Assembly (NCBI GenBank): GCA_021796055.1
Contig: JAJYOS010000410.1
Location: 1-6,321, forward strand
Origin: Bacteroidota bacterium
Lineage (GTDB): Bacteria; Bacteroidota; Kryptoniia; Kryptoniales; JAKASW01
Direction: 5' to 3'
Length of the DNA: 6,321 nucleotides
Below are positions 1 through 6,002 of the stretch, piece after piece. Every line of letters begins with the position of its first letter. Positions within the stretch are counted from its first letter, which is position 1. Made by a program: the position numbers and the translations under genes. Below the pieces are notes generated by a model, which was not told where the DNA came from, did no database searches, and saw nothing but the letters and a program-made list of their open reading frames with translations.

Positions 1-492
1 CAGGGAAATGTCTACGTGGACGCTTACGACATATCGAGCGGAGGAAATCGCGTCGTTATCTGCCGGATAAGTAACGGAAAATTCTCCATTGATGACCAGA
101 CAACCCTAACAAATAGCAGCGGGGCATATAACGGAAAGTTCGAGCCGAGCAAAGTATGGGCAAGCGGAGGGAAGCTATATACAGTCTGGCACCGGATATC
201 GATGGCATCAGTATCAGGGAATGGTAGTGTCGATCAGTCAAGTTGGCAAACCATTATTACTCTGCCATCCGGTGAATATCTCGTCAATACATTTAACCGC
301 ACCACGAAGGATTTTCTTGCCGCTGGTTACCCGAATCTGCTTTATGAATACAACGGGTCAGATTGGCAAACCATTGCGATAACTGTGGGAGGCAGCGTTG
401 CCCCACTCGGAACGCTGAATGGAGTCTGGGGAGATGACAATGAGATGTTCGTGTGCGATGTAGACAACGGAATCGTGTATCACGGGAGATAA
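1..492 (+). CDS. C-terminal part of a repeat-type beta-propeller protein (5' end outside window)
   Basis: The frame is open from base 1 and ends at TAA 490-492, giving 163 visible residues; the true start lies upstream. A GTG at 16 is in frame, but no Shine-Dalgarno sequence is visible before it and the codons before it are coding-like. The protein is rich in Gly, Asn, Ser, Thr and aromatic residues with alternating beta-strand patterns. Two units about 40 residues apart begin SSWQTI (Trp82) and SDWQTI (Trp122). Each continues into a hydrophobic strand and a Tyr/His-x-Gly turn (LLYEYNG, then IVYHG). The last unit contains GVWGDDNEMFVCDVDNG, which resembles the WGSS-DVFAVGDNGTI blade common in secreted propeller proteins of the Bacteroidota group. 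No T9SS sorting domain or membrane anchor follows, so any export signal must be N-terminal and out of view. A role in surface binding is inference. The substrate is unknown. It lies just upstream of the large secreted gene at 566 and may share its transcript. Confidence 0.8.
   Translation, partial: QGNVYVDAYDISSGGNRVVICRISNGKFSIDDQTTLTNSSGAYNGKFEPSKVWASGGKLYTVWHRISMASVSGNGSVDQSSWQTIITLPSGEYLVNTFNRTTKDFLAAGYPNLLYEYNGSDWQTIAITVGGSVAPLGTLNGVWGDDNEMFVCDVDNGIVYHGR
243..375 (+). repeat. 13-nt exact direct repeat marking 40-codon propeller blades
   Basis: TTGGCAAACCATT occurs at 243-255 and again at 363-375, exactly 120 bases (40 codons) apart and in the same reading frame. It encodes the Trp-Gln-Thr-Ile start of two successive blades. 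The intervening protein sequence has diverged, so the exact nucleotide match suggests a conserved blade start after internal duplication. Confidence 0.6.
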
Positions 493-509
493 AACGGAAT
501 GAGACTCAT

Positions 510-532
510 GCCTTCGTGTCGTGCACGAAGGC
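510..532 (+). terminator. Intergenic hairpin, 9-bp perfect stem, possible terminator or processing site
   Basis: GCCTTCGTG (510-518) pairs perfectly with CACGAAGGC (524-532) around a five-base loop. It starts 17 bases after the stop of the upstream propeller gene and ends 33 bases before the ATG at 566. No T-run follows (the next bases are GTAAACAAG), so it is not a classical intrinsic terminator. It could be a partial terminator, an RNA-stability element or a processing site within a two-gene transcript. Confidence 0.5.
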
Positions 533-552
533 GTAAACAAGAAAACTAAATC

Positions 553-558
553 AGGAGG
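553..558 (+). promoter_or_regulatory. Ribosome binding site deciding the start at 566
   Basis: AGGAGG-type sequence (AGGAGG lies within 553-558, read AGGAGG/C) sits 7 bases before ATG 566-568. It selects this ATG over the in-frame GTG at 521, which lies inside the 510-532 hairpin and has no such site. The ATG start also places a textbook signal peptide exactly at the N-terminus. Confidence 0.8.
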
Positions 559-565
559 CTGTAAA

Positions 566-1270
566 ATGAAAAGGGCAACAAGCTTTGGGGCTTCTGCGGT
601 GTTGATTCTCATTTTGATGAGCGCAAACGCATTTGCACAGACCGAGTCGTCGGCTGTTAAAACTATCCAGGCCGGGAATCCGTATGCCGTGACTGAACCG
701 ATGATCGCAGTGAATCCAACTGATGAGAAAAACTTCATCGCCGTTTATTCAAACTGGCATGATCCCATCACTCGCCGGGCGGGATCTTCGCGAACCACTG
801 ACGGCGGAGACACTTGGACGGGAATCGAGGTCCCGTTTGTGCGGAATTTTGACCAGGCCGATCCGACCGTGACTTTCGATGCAGATGGCCGCGCCTATTA
901 CTGTTTCTTAGACCTTCAGGTCCCGTATGGAAGCGGGAAGAGTGCAATAGTTGTGGCAAGGTCTAATGCGACTGACAAGGGTAGCGTCTGGTCAGATACA
1001 AGTGTGGTGATAGAGGGTCAATCGCCAACAGTTCATGACAAACCGTGGATAATATCAGATCGCTCATCAGGTCAATTCCGGAACTCCCTATATGTGGTCT
1101 GGACAAGGATAGATAATTACGGGGATCGTAATGGCTGGCTTCTCTACACAATTTATTTGTCTTACAAAAGGCCTGGTCAGACATATTTCTCTGCACCGAT
1201 TCAGGTGAGTTCTGTCGCCTCAATCCAGGCCTCGGGCGAAGACGTGGAGGGAGCTTGCCCGGTAGTGTGA
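566..1270 (+). CDS. 5' part of an interrupted giant secreted protein: signal peptide and first Asp-box propeller blades
   Basis: This piece gives 234 residues before TGA 1268-1270. Residues 1-24 are a Sec signal peptide: basic MKR, a hydrophobic AVLILILM core, and NAFA followed by Gln25, a signal peptidase I-type site. Then comes a sialidase/BNR-like propeller with PMIAVNPTDEKNFIAVYS and an Asp-box SRTTDGGDTW at 75-84. The blade motifs DPTVTFDADGRAYYCF and HDKPWIISD follow, the usual order in Asp-box propeller proteins. It stops in mid-blade at EGACPVV. The next in-frame codons read NDGAVYIFWA, the normal continuation of that blade. The piece is therefore almost certainly the front of one gene running to 4717, not a complete protein. 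Related proteins usually carry Gly (VVGPNG) at the broken position, so a GGA to TGA change is the simplest explanation. Sialidase activity is not shown; no catalytic set can be assigned. If TGA is obeyed, the cell would make a truncated, unfolded secreted fragment lacking the T9SS signal. Confidence 0.85.
   Translation: MKRATSFGASAVLILILMSANAFAQTESSAVKTIQAGNPYAVTEPMIAVNPTDEKNFIAVYSNWHDPITRRAGSSRTTDGGDTWTGIEVPFVRNFDQADPTVTFDADGRAYYCFLDLQVPYGSGKSAIVVARSNATDKGSVWSDTSVVIEGQSPTVHDKPWIISDRSSGQFRNSLYVVWTRIDNYGDRNGWLLYTIYLSYKRPGQTYFSAPIQVSSVASIQASGEDVEGACPVV
1268..1270 (+). other. Premature in-frame TGA at codon 235 of the large secreted gene
   Basis: The frame opening at ATG 566 continues unshifted through this TGA to the stop at 4715-4717, which is also TGA. 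There is no second internal stop in 1,383 codons. Protein homology pattern is continuous across it (CPVV, stop, NDGAVYIFW). The window's other visible genes end in TAA, and this gene's own terminus after the T9SS motif is TGA, so TGA is a real stop in this genome. Possible causes are a recent nonsense mutation, stop-codon readthrough, or a sequencing or assembly error. Confidence 0.9.
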
Positions 1271-1315
1271 AACGACGGAGCGGTCTATATTTTCTGGGCC
1301 AAAGAACGCAGCGCA

Positions 1316-4300
1316 TTGCTGGGCAACAATGCGAAGATTTTGATGAGGAAATCGACCGATGGTGGACAAAGCTTCACTGCTCCTGAACGCGAGCTCGTCA
1401 CCGGCATTGTGAACGCCGAGGGGACAATACTGGGCGGCGCATTTCCAAAAGCGCATAGTTGGCCATTTGTTGCCGTTGATCCGCTTAATGGCTCCTTGAA
1501 TATGGTTTATGGTAACGGTACGAACATCTATTTTTCAAATTCGACTGACAACGGCAATGATTGGTCTACGCCGGTTGTGAAGTATGTGGTTCCTTCCTTT
1601 GCCAACCAGGTCTGGAATCCTTCGATCGCCTGCAACTCTCAGGGTAAAATCGCTATTGCGTACTACGCAGCATATTGGTATCAGGGAGCGAGCCTTAACA
1701 ACTCCACGTCCGTTCTGGTCGCTACCTCTTCGGACGGAGGCGGCACGTTTACAATTCATTCAGAGGGCGCTGTCGCATTCAATCCGACAACATGGAAATA
1801 TAGTGACTATATCGGAGTGGCCTATAACAACAGCACCTATTGGGGTGTATGGCCGCAGGCAGTCGGAACAGGGGCGGATATCGACGGAAGGTACAGGACG
1901 GTAACGGCAGTCGTCGAGAATGTCGATGACAGCCCGCAGCGGAATGCGGTCGGTAATAAGGTCTCCTTCGACCAAACCAGCAATTGGGACTCCCCTCATT
2001 CGGCAGGTCCCCTCCTGCCGGGAAGATCTCACTCAATCGGGACTTCTTCCTCTATCCCATACCAGGGGATCACGTACACTTTCGTACGCTGGGAAGATGA
2101 AACCGGCGCGTTTATCAGCAATAGTTTACAGACTTCCGTTCAGATCGAGAGCCACAGATACAGGGCGGTATTTAGCAAGTACATGGTGAACGTGGCGGTC
2201 AAGAACGAGTTTAAGGAGCCGAACGGCGCGGTCAACAATGGCGGAACCGTCAACATCGATACGGTGGACTACGTGACCGACAACCTTCCGGGCAAGCAGA
2301 AGACCTTCACTGCTCCACAGGGTGAACAGCACACTTTCAAAGCTAATGAGCAAACGTGGGCGGCCTATTATAGAGGTTTTAATACATACTCGCAACACGA
2401 TGGAGGATGGCTGTATCCGGATCTTGTGACGAGATCATATATCTATTCACTCACAACAGGTGTTCAACCTGGGCCGTACACAGCGAAGTATCGTAACCGA
2501 TACACAGTTCATATCAACGGCTCGACGCCTGAGACAGGCAGCACCCTGACGGACATTACCTCACCTCAAAATGTGTGGCAGTACGAAAGCGGGGTAACGG
2601 CCGCCTCCCAGATTACTTCGGGCGGCCGGACCTTTCAGTTTTATGGCTGGTCAGATGGCGCTACGGCAAATCCCGATCCAAATCCACCGACAAACAACAC
2701 GACATATACCGCCCTCTACAAGGGTGTGCACATTTCCTCCGACGCCTCCGCCTTCAGCAACAACAGCGAGCGCAAATTTGTAAGGACGACGGTTGGGACT
2801 GTTAATTGGTTGCATCAGGTGTACACGAGCATGGGGCACGTTTGGATAGAACACAGCACTGACGGTGTGAACTGGACTCTCGGCAACGGCGGACAGCCGT
2901 TAGATAACGGAAGCGGTAAATGCCCCTCCATCGATTTTTACGGGACAACGCTGGTAGTAGCGTTCCAGCAGCAGGAGACCTCTCCAAATACCTACACCAT
3001 CAGGCTAGCAACGTTCATCCCGTACAGCGGAAGTTATATCCGTCAGGCAGGCCCAAACCAGCTCCCTGCTTACTTCGAAACAAGTGATCCATATTCCACC
3101 AATTCCAACCCAAGTATAGCGTGGGGGCAGGGTTACTATTATTTGGTCGCTTTCGAACGGAAATCTACAACAGCAGGGATTAGTTACGTTTGCGGTGTCA
3201 TAAACCCTGACGGAACTCCGTATGCGTGGGGTCAAGGAGGACCCTTCCACGTGAACGGAACGAACGGGAACTCCATCTATCCAACAGTACATAGCAATAG
3301 ATGGGCTTCTTACACAGGCGCTGAGTTCGAACTCGCTTACGAACAATATACTGCCAGCTATTCGAGCTGCATAAACGAGACGCCGATAAATGTTCTCTAT
3401 TCAGGAAATTGGAACAATAGTGTTACCCAGATGTATAATCCGCCAGGGACACGGTCATCCGGCTCATTCCCGGTAAACTATCGTCCGTCTGTCGTCCAAC
3501 TTGATGCTTCAGACAATGCAGCCTTATGCTGGATACGCGACCAGAGTGCGGGTCGTGGTGATCCCTACAGTGTCAACGTGGTTTATTGGAACACCAAATC
3601 ACCCAGCATTTACACTACCTTTGGTTTGAACGCCCAATCTGTTTCGCTTAACCTGGCCGACAATTCAAGCAATGCCTACTTCTCGTACAGCCAGTACTGG
3701 AACGGTGCGTGGACAAACTATGCGAGCAACGGCACAAACGGGGTGCTCATGACTCTCAATACCACCGGGCAGGATGTGCAGCTGAGTAATGGCCCCATCA
3801 TGTACGGAAATGTTAAATATATGTATACCTCCGCCTTTAACCGCGCGGCATCGCCGTATTCATTCTCTACTTCATACCCGATAGGCGGCAATCTACCCAA
3901 GTCTTCTCCGGCTCAGTTGTTTTATGGAAGGGGAGGAACGATAGAAGAAGGCGGCATACAGTTCAATTACTCCTTCGGAAACCTGACAGTTGACAATATG
4001 AGCATAGACTTTGTCGATGCCCCTGACAGTCTGAATTACGGCAACCTCAATACGCTTAACAGCGTGCTGACAACATGCCCGTTCCAGATAACAAGCAAAT
4101 CGAAGATCATATTCAGTGAGGACTGCGGGTTTGTCGACTCAGCGGCGGCAGCCAGGGGTTTCGGAGATAATAAATACATTGCTTACAAACTTGAGTTGAT
4201 AGATACTGCCAGCGGCAAGGTCATCGGCACAGTCAAGAACGTAAAATTCGGTTCTTCGAACACCCACGGAAACAGTTACGTGCCGTATCTTCTCAATACA

Positions 4301-4717
4301 GACGGGATCGGCACTAAAACCGTGAAGGCGAGGATAATTTTCACCACGAACATTGATAGCCCCAAAGTGGCTCTGGTAAAAAGCTATTCTGATATGAACC
4401 CGGTCAGCAGCTCGAATGTCCAAAGTGTATCGCTCGAACGGTTGGATGTGATCACCGACTATAGGCTCGACCAGAACTATCCCAACCCATTCAACCCAAC
4501 GACGGTCATCAGTTACACGATACCGAAAGACGGTATGGTGACGCTGAAGATTTACGACGTGCTGGGAAGGGAAGTGGAAAACCTTGTCAACCAGAACCAA
4601 ACGGTGGGAAGATATGAAGTGACTTTTGACGGTTCGAGGCTTGCAAGCGGAGTCTACTTCTACCGGTTGACATCGGGCAGCCGCGTCATCACGAAAAAAA
4701 TGCTGGAGCTCAAATGA
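1316..4717 (+). CDS. 3' part of the interrupted giant protein: Asp-box propeller, InlB-B-like modules, second propeller, T9SS type A sorting domain
   Basis: The frame is the same as 566-1270, and coding actually resumes at 1271. TTG 1316 and ATG 1343 are only possible starts and neither has a Shine-Dalgarno sequence, so independent translation is doubtful. Counting from ATG 566 (1,383 residues in all), Asp-boxes lie at 261-270 (RKSTDGGQSF), 324-333 (SNSTDNGNDW) and 386-395 (ATSSDGGGTF). About 459-720 holds three tandem InlB-B/bacterial-repeat-like modules ending YRAVFSKY, YTAKYRNRY and YTALYKG; GWSDG at 694-698 is typical. About 721-1115 is a second propeller-like region with a degenerate Asp-box (EHSTDGVNW, 762-770). 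About 1120-1270 is an unrecognised beta-rich domain. Residues 1298-1383 are the T9SS type A domain: NYPNPFNPTT, VTLKIYDVLGREV, LASGVYFYRL, final KKMLELK. The protein should cross the outer membrane by T9SS and be released or anchored at the surface. Glycan or protein binding is inferred; no enzymatic activity can be claimed. Confidence 0.9.
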   Translation: MLGNNAKILMRKSTDGGQSFTAPERELVTGIVNAEGTILGGAFPKAHSWPFVAVDPLNGSLNMVYGNGTNIYFSNSTDNGNDWSTPVVKYVVPSFANQVWNPSIACNSQGKIAIAYYAAYWYQGASLNNSTSVLVATSSDGGGTFTIHSEGAVAFNPTTWKYSDYIGVAYNNSTYWGVWPQAVGTGADIDGRYRTVTAVVENVDDSPQRNAVGNKVSFDQTSNWDSPHSAGPLLPGRSHSIGTSSSIPYQGITYTFVRWEDETGAFISNSLQTSVQIESHRYRAVFSKYMVNVAVKNEFKEPNGAVNNGGTVNIDTVDYVTDNLPGKQKTFTAPQGEQHTFKANEQTWAAYYRGFNTYSQHDGGWLYPDLVTRSYIYSLTTGVQPGPYTAKYRNRYTVHINGSTPETGSTLTDITSPQNVWQYESGVTAASQITSGGRTFQFYGWSDGATANPDPNPPTNNTTYTALYKGVHISSDASAFSNNSERKFVRTTVGTVNWLHQVYTSMGHVWIEHSTDGVNWTLGNGGQPLDNGSGKCPSIDFYGTTLVVAFQQQETSPNTYTIRLATFIPYSGSYIRQAGPNQLPAYFETSDPYSTNSNPSIAWGQGYYYLVAFERKSTTAGISYVCGVINPDGTPYAWGQGGPFHVNGTNGNSIYPTVHSNRWASYTGAEFELAYEQYTASYSSCINETPINVLYSGNWNNSVTQMYNPPGTRSSGSFPVNYRPSVVQLDASDNAALCWIRDQSAGRGDPYSVNVVYWNTKSPSIYTTFGLNAQSVSLNLADNSSNAYFSYSQYWNGAWTNYASNGTNGVLMTLNTTGQDVQLSNGPIMYGNVKYMYTSAFNRAASPYSFSTSYPIGGNLPKSSPAQLFYGRGGTIEEGGIQFNYSFGNLTVDNMSIDFVDAPDSLNYGNLNTLNSVLTTCPFQITSKSKIIFSEDCGFVDSAAAARGFGDNKYIAYKLELIDTASGKVIGTVKNVKFGSSNTHGNSYVPYLLNTDGIGTKTVKARIIFTTNIDSPKVALVKSYSDMNPVSSSNVQSVSLERLDVITDYRLDQNYPNPFNPTTVISYTIPKDGMVTLKIYDVLGREVENLVNQNQTVGRYEVTFDGSRLASGVYFYRLTSGSRVITKKMLELK

Positions 4718-4732
4718 CTTCGTCATTTGAGC
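4708..4732 (+). terminator. Perfect 10-bp hairpin overlapping the stop codon of the T9SS gene
   Basis: GCTCAAATGA (4708-4717) pairs fully with TCATTTGAGC (4723-4732), with CTTCG between; an extra C-G pair leaves a TTC triloop. The left arm contains the last codons (Leu-Lys) and the TGA stop itself. A second small stem, GCGG (4731-4734) with CCGC (4739-4742), follows, and then CTCTTTCT (4745-4752). The T content is modest, so terminator function is likely but not certain. Confidence 0.55.
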
Positions 4733-4947
4733 GGAAGTCCGCGGCTCTTTCTGGCGGGTTGATGATGAAGTGATGAGGACAACTAACATGGAAATCCGAG
4801 ACTATTCGAAAGGGTTTGTCCCCGGATAGAGCCTCCCAACTGTTGGATATTGGAGGAGTCCCGCCCTCCGGCGGGACTCACTTCGTCACCGTTATTTGAA
4901 AATGTCAGGCTTGGTTTGAGGCGGACGTGCAGAGGTCGGTTAAATGT
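4718..4947. other. Non-coding region between convergent genes
   Basis: It lies between the stop of the T9SS gene and the stop of the minus-strand DUF4097-like gene. Apart from the two hairpins annotated at 4708-4732 and 4856-4879, it holds TGATGAAGTGA (4763-4773), which can pair with TCACTTCGTCA (4878-4888). There is also a 13-codon frame at 4788-4829 with no convincing support. No RNA gene is recognisable. Confidence 0.6.
4856..4879. terminator. GC-rich perfect hairpin, probable bidirectional terminator between convergent genes
   Basis: GAGTCCCGCC (4856-4865) and GGCGGGACTC (4870-4879) form a perfect 10-bp stem around a CTCC loop. Being palindromic, it can form in transcripts from either side: the T9SS gene from the left and the minus-strand gene, which ends at 4948, from the right. 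No T-run follows on either strand, so the role rests on stem strength and position. Confidence 0.55.
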
Positions 4948-5673
4948 TTACGACGGCCTGTTCTTCTTCTCCTGAGTGATCTCGAAATATACACTCCCAA
5001 TCCCTGAATAGATCTTGATCACCGATCCACCGCCGTTCATCCGCACCTTAAGGCGATCGTTTTGATGGATCTCGCAGTCCGGGCACACCTCCGAGAACAG
5101 GTTTGCGGGGCTGACGCGCACGCCGCCGATGCCGGAGGTTGAGGCGTCGATATCGGCGGAGAGATTGAAAGGCAATTCGATTCGCACGCTTCCCGCTTCG
5201 GTAGACAACTCCACACCCTTCATGTTCCCGGAAATCGCCGCATCGATCCGCCCCTGCTTCGTCGTGGCCCTCACCGCGTAAGATGAGCCTCTCGGGATCA
5301 TGATAACGAAATCTACCTGCCGCAAACACGAATCACGCGGCCCAGAGCCGTTTTCGCACCATCCCCTCAGAGTCAACTGATTCCCGAAGAAATTATGCGT
5401 GAAATGAAATTTTGATATTCCCTCAGGCGTCCCGCGGAGTTTCAATTCAACTTTCACTTCCCTGCCTTCATATTCCTGGAGCGAAACATTCCCGATCTCG
5501 GTGTCGAGAAGAATAAGCCCCCCCGGCTTCAGATTCAGGCTCTTCTGAATAGTTTCCGTGCTGACTTTATCGTAATAGTCCGACGAACTCGCGGAACTGG
5601 GTTGATTGAAGCCTGCGGATGCTCCGAAAAGAAGCATCGCCTGAGTCAAGATGGCGACTAACGTTCCATTCAT
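4948..5673 (-). CDS. Exported DUF4097-like beta-repeat protein
   Basis: The gene encodes 241 residues from ATG (complement of 5671-5673) to TAA (complement of 4948-4950), with a strong Shine-Dalgarno sequence before the start. Residues 1-20 (MNGTLVAILTQAMLLFGASA) look like a signal peptide with a hydrophobic core and an AxA end, but the n-region lacks Lys or Arg, which is unusual. The mature part is a series of short beta-strand units with Gly turns: GGLILLDTEIGNVSLQEYEG (51-70), VDFVIMIPRG (120-129), TTKQGRIDAAISG (137-149) and VELSTEAGSVRIELP (154-168). This 'sequence of imprint' pattern is typical of DUF4097/DUF2807-type adhesin-head-like proteins. Four Cys occur at 106, 116, 197 and 200 (the last two as CPDC) and could form disulfides after export. 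Function in this family is poorly known; a periplasmic or surface location is inferred. It converges with the T9SS gene and is divergent from the oxidoreductase at 6003. Confidence 0.85.
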   Translation of the reverse strand: MNGTLVAILTQAMLLFGASAGFNQPSSASSSDYYDKVSTETIQKSLNLKPGGLILLDTEIGNVSLQEYEGREVKVELKLRGTPEGISKFHFTHNFFGNQLTLRGWCENGSGPRDSCLRQVDFVIMIPRGSSYAVRATTKQGRIDAAISGNMKGVELSTEAGSVRIELPFNLSADIDASTSGIGGVRVSPANLFSEVCPDCEIHQNDRLKVRMNGGGSVIKIYSGIGSVYFEITQEKKNRPS

Positions 5674-5678
5674 GACTT

Positions 5679-5686
5679 CCCTCCTG
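5679..5686 (-). promoter_or_regulatory. Ribosome binding site of the DUF4097-like gene
   Basis: Read on the minus strand this is CAGGAGGG, ending 5 bases before the ATG at 5673. It fixes the start and supports the view that this genome uses strong Shine-Dalgarno pairing. Confidence 0.75.
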
Positions 5687-5736
5687 TTTATATCTTCTGT
5701 TGCGTGAAATGCTGCCTGACGATTGACTCACATACA

Positions 5737-5766
5737 ATAACACATCTACGGGAGGCGGCTTGTTAA
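5737..5766 (-). promoter_or_regulatory. Possible promoter of the DUF4097-like gene
   Basis: On the minus strand TTAACA (complement of 5761-5766) and TGTTAT (complement of 5737-5742) are separated by 18 bases, matching sigma70-type boxes at 5 of 6 and 4 of 6 positions. The start of transcription would fall about 55-60 bases before the ATG. This is a visual match only. Confidence 0.25.
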
Positions 5767-5866
5767 GTTTCACTCGTGCTCGCCTGGACTGCGAAGGCGT
5801 GGTGACTCAGCTTCAATATTCGGCAAAATATTTTACGCGATGCGCGCGAACAAAAGGATAAATTCA

Positions 5867-5907
5867 CTTTGCGTTCTCTGCGACTCTATGTCTTTGCGAT
5901 CTTTGCG
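5867..5907. repeat. Array of five CTTTGCG-type heptamers in the divergent intergenic region
   Basis: Heptamers begin at 5867 (CTTTGCG), 5876 (CTCTGCG), 5884 (CTCTATG, degenerate), 5892 (CTTTGCG) and 5901 (CTTTGCG), with 1-2 base spacers giving a period of 8-9, followed by TGAAACCC. From memory, similar CTCTGCG/CTTTGCGTGAAA strings recur in intergenic DNA of many unrelated bacteria; I cannot verify that here. The array does not encode a plausible protein. Confidence 0.6.
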
Positions 5908-5944
5908 TGAAACCCCAACATGTCATTACCCGAAAAGGGGCGAC

Positions 5945-5980
5945 TTGGATTTGAGGGTTAGCTGATTTAGTTTTATCAGC
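5945..5980 (+). promoter_or_regulatory. Possible promoter and overlapping small inverted repeat upstream of the oxidoreductase gene
   Basis: TTG (5945-5947) lies 20 bases before TAGTTTTA (5968-5975), close to the Bacteroidota-type TTG/TAnnTTTG promoter. A sigma70-like alternative is TTGAGG (5951-5956), 17 bases, TATCAG (5974-5979). An inverted repeat GCTGAT (5961-5966) / ATCAGC (5975-5980) overlaps both -10 candidates and could be an operator or a 5' hairpin. Confidence 0.3.
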
Positions 5981-5988
5981 ATAAAGTC

Positions 5989-5994
5989 AGGGGA
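5989..5994 (+). promoter_or_regulatory. Ribosome binding site of the oxidoreductase gene
   Basis: AGGGGA ends 8 bases before ATG 6003-6005, a good Shine-Dalgarno match at normal spacing. A second purine run, AAGGA at 5998-6002, abuts the ATG and is too close to serve. Confidence 0.6.
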
Positions 5995-6002
5995 TACAAG
6001 GA

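Larger units (their letters stand above)
5674..6002. other. Divergent intergenic region of 329 bases
   Basis: It separates the 5' ends of the DUF4097-like gene (minus) and the quinone oxidoreductase gene (plus). It holds the two ribosome binding sites, the putative promoters and the heptamer array listed separately. It also holds a weak stem CGCCT/AGGCG near 5780-5800 and an AT-rich inverted pair AATATT (5815-5820, 5827-5832). No gene or structural RNA is evident. Confidence 0.6.

Noticed and set aside
521..565. In-frame GTG start giving 15 extra residues on the large secreted protein
   Set aside because: It lies inside the 510-532 hairpin with no Shine-Dalgarno sequence. It would put a charged extension before a perfect signal peptide, while ATG 566 has a strong AGGAGG-type site.
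1268..1310. TGA at 1268 as selenocysteine
   Set aside because: No convincing bacterial SECIS stem follows; only a 4-bp stem with wobble is seen. The position is a structural Gly-type blade site, not a redox site.
1268..4717. TGA recoded as a sense codon genome-wide
   Set aside because: The same gene ends in TGA immediately after a complete T9SS KKMLELK terminus, and no other internal TGA occurs in the coding regions.
566..4717. Calling the large protein an active sialidase
   Set aside because: Asp-boxes are structural and occur in many propellers. I could not identify the arginine triad, Tyr/Glu pair or catalytic Asp of sialidases.
4139..4789. 216-residue minus-strand open frame
   Set aside because: It lies opposite the well-supported T9SS sorting domain, has an odd Arg/His/Val-rich composition and no ribosome binding site or family resemblance. 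It is a shadow frame.
4788..4829. 13-codon frame MEIRDYSKGFVPG with a weak upstream GAGG
   Set aside because: Too short, weak ribosome site, lies between terminator-like hairpins, and nothing supports conservation.
5815..5832. AATATT inverted pair as a regulatory hairpin
   Set aside because: Only six A-T pairs, and such matches are common by chance in AT-rich intergenic DNA.
5867..5907. Heptamer array as a CRISPR
   Set aside because: Units are 7 bases with 1-2 base spacers, far from the CRISPR repeat-spacer layout, and no cas gene is present.
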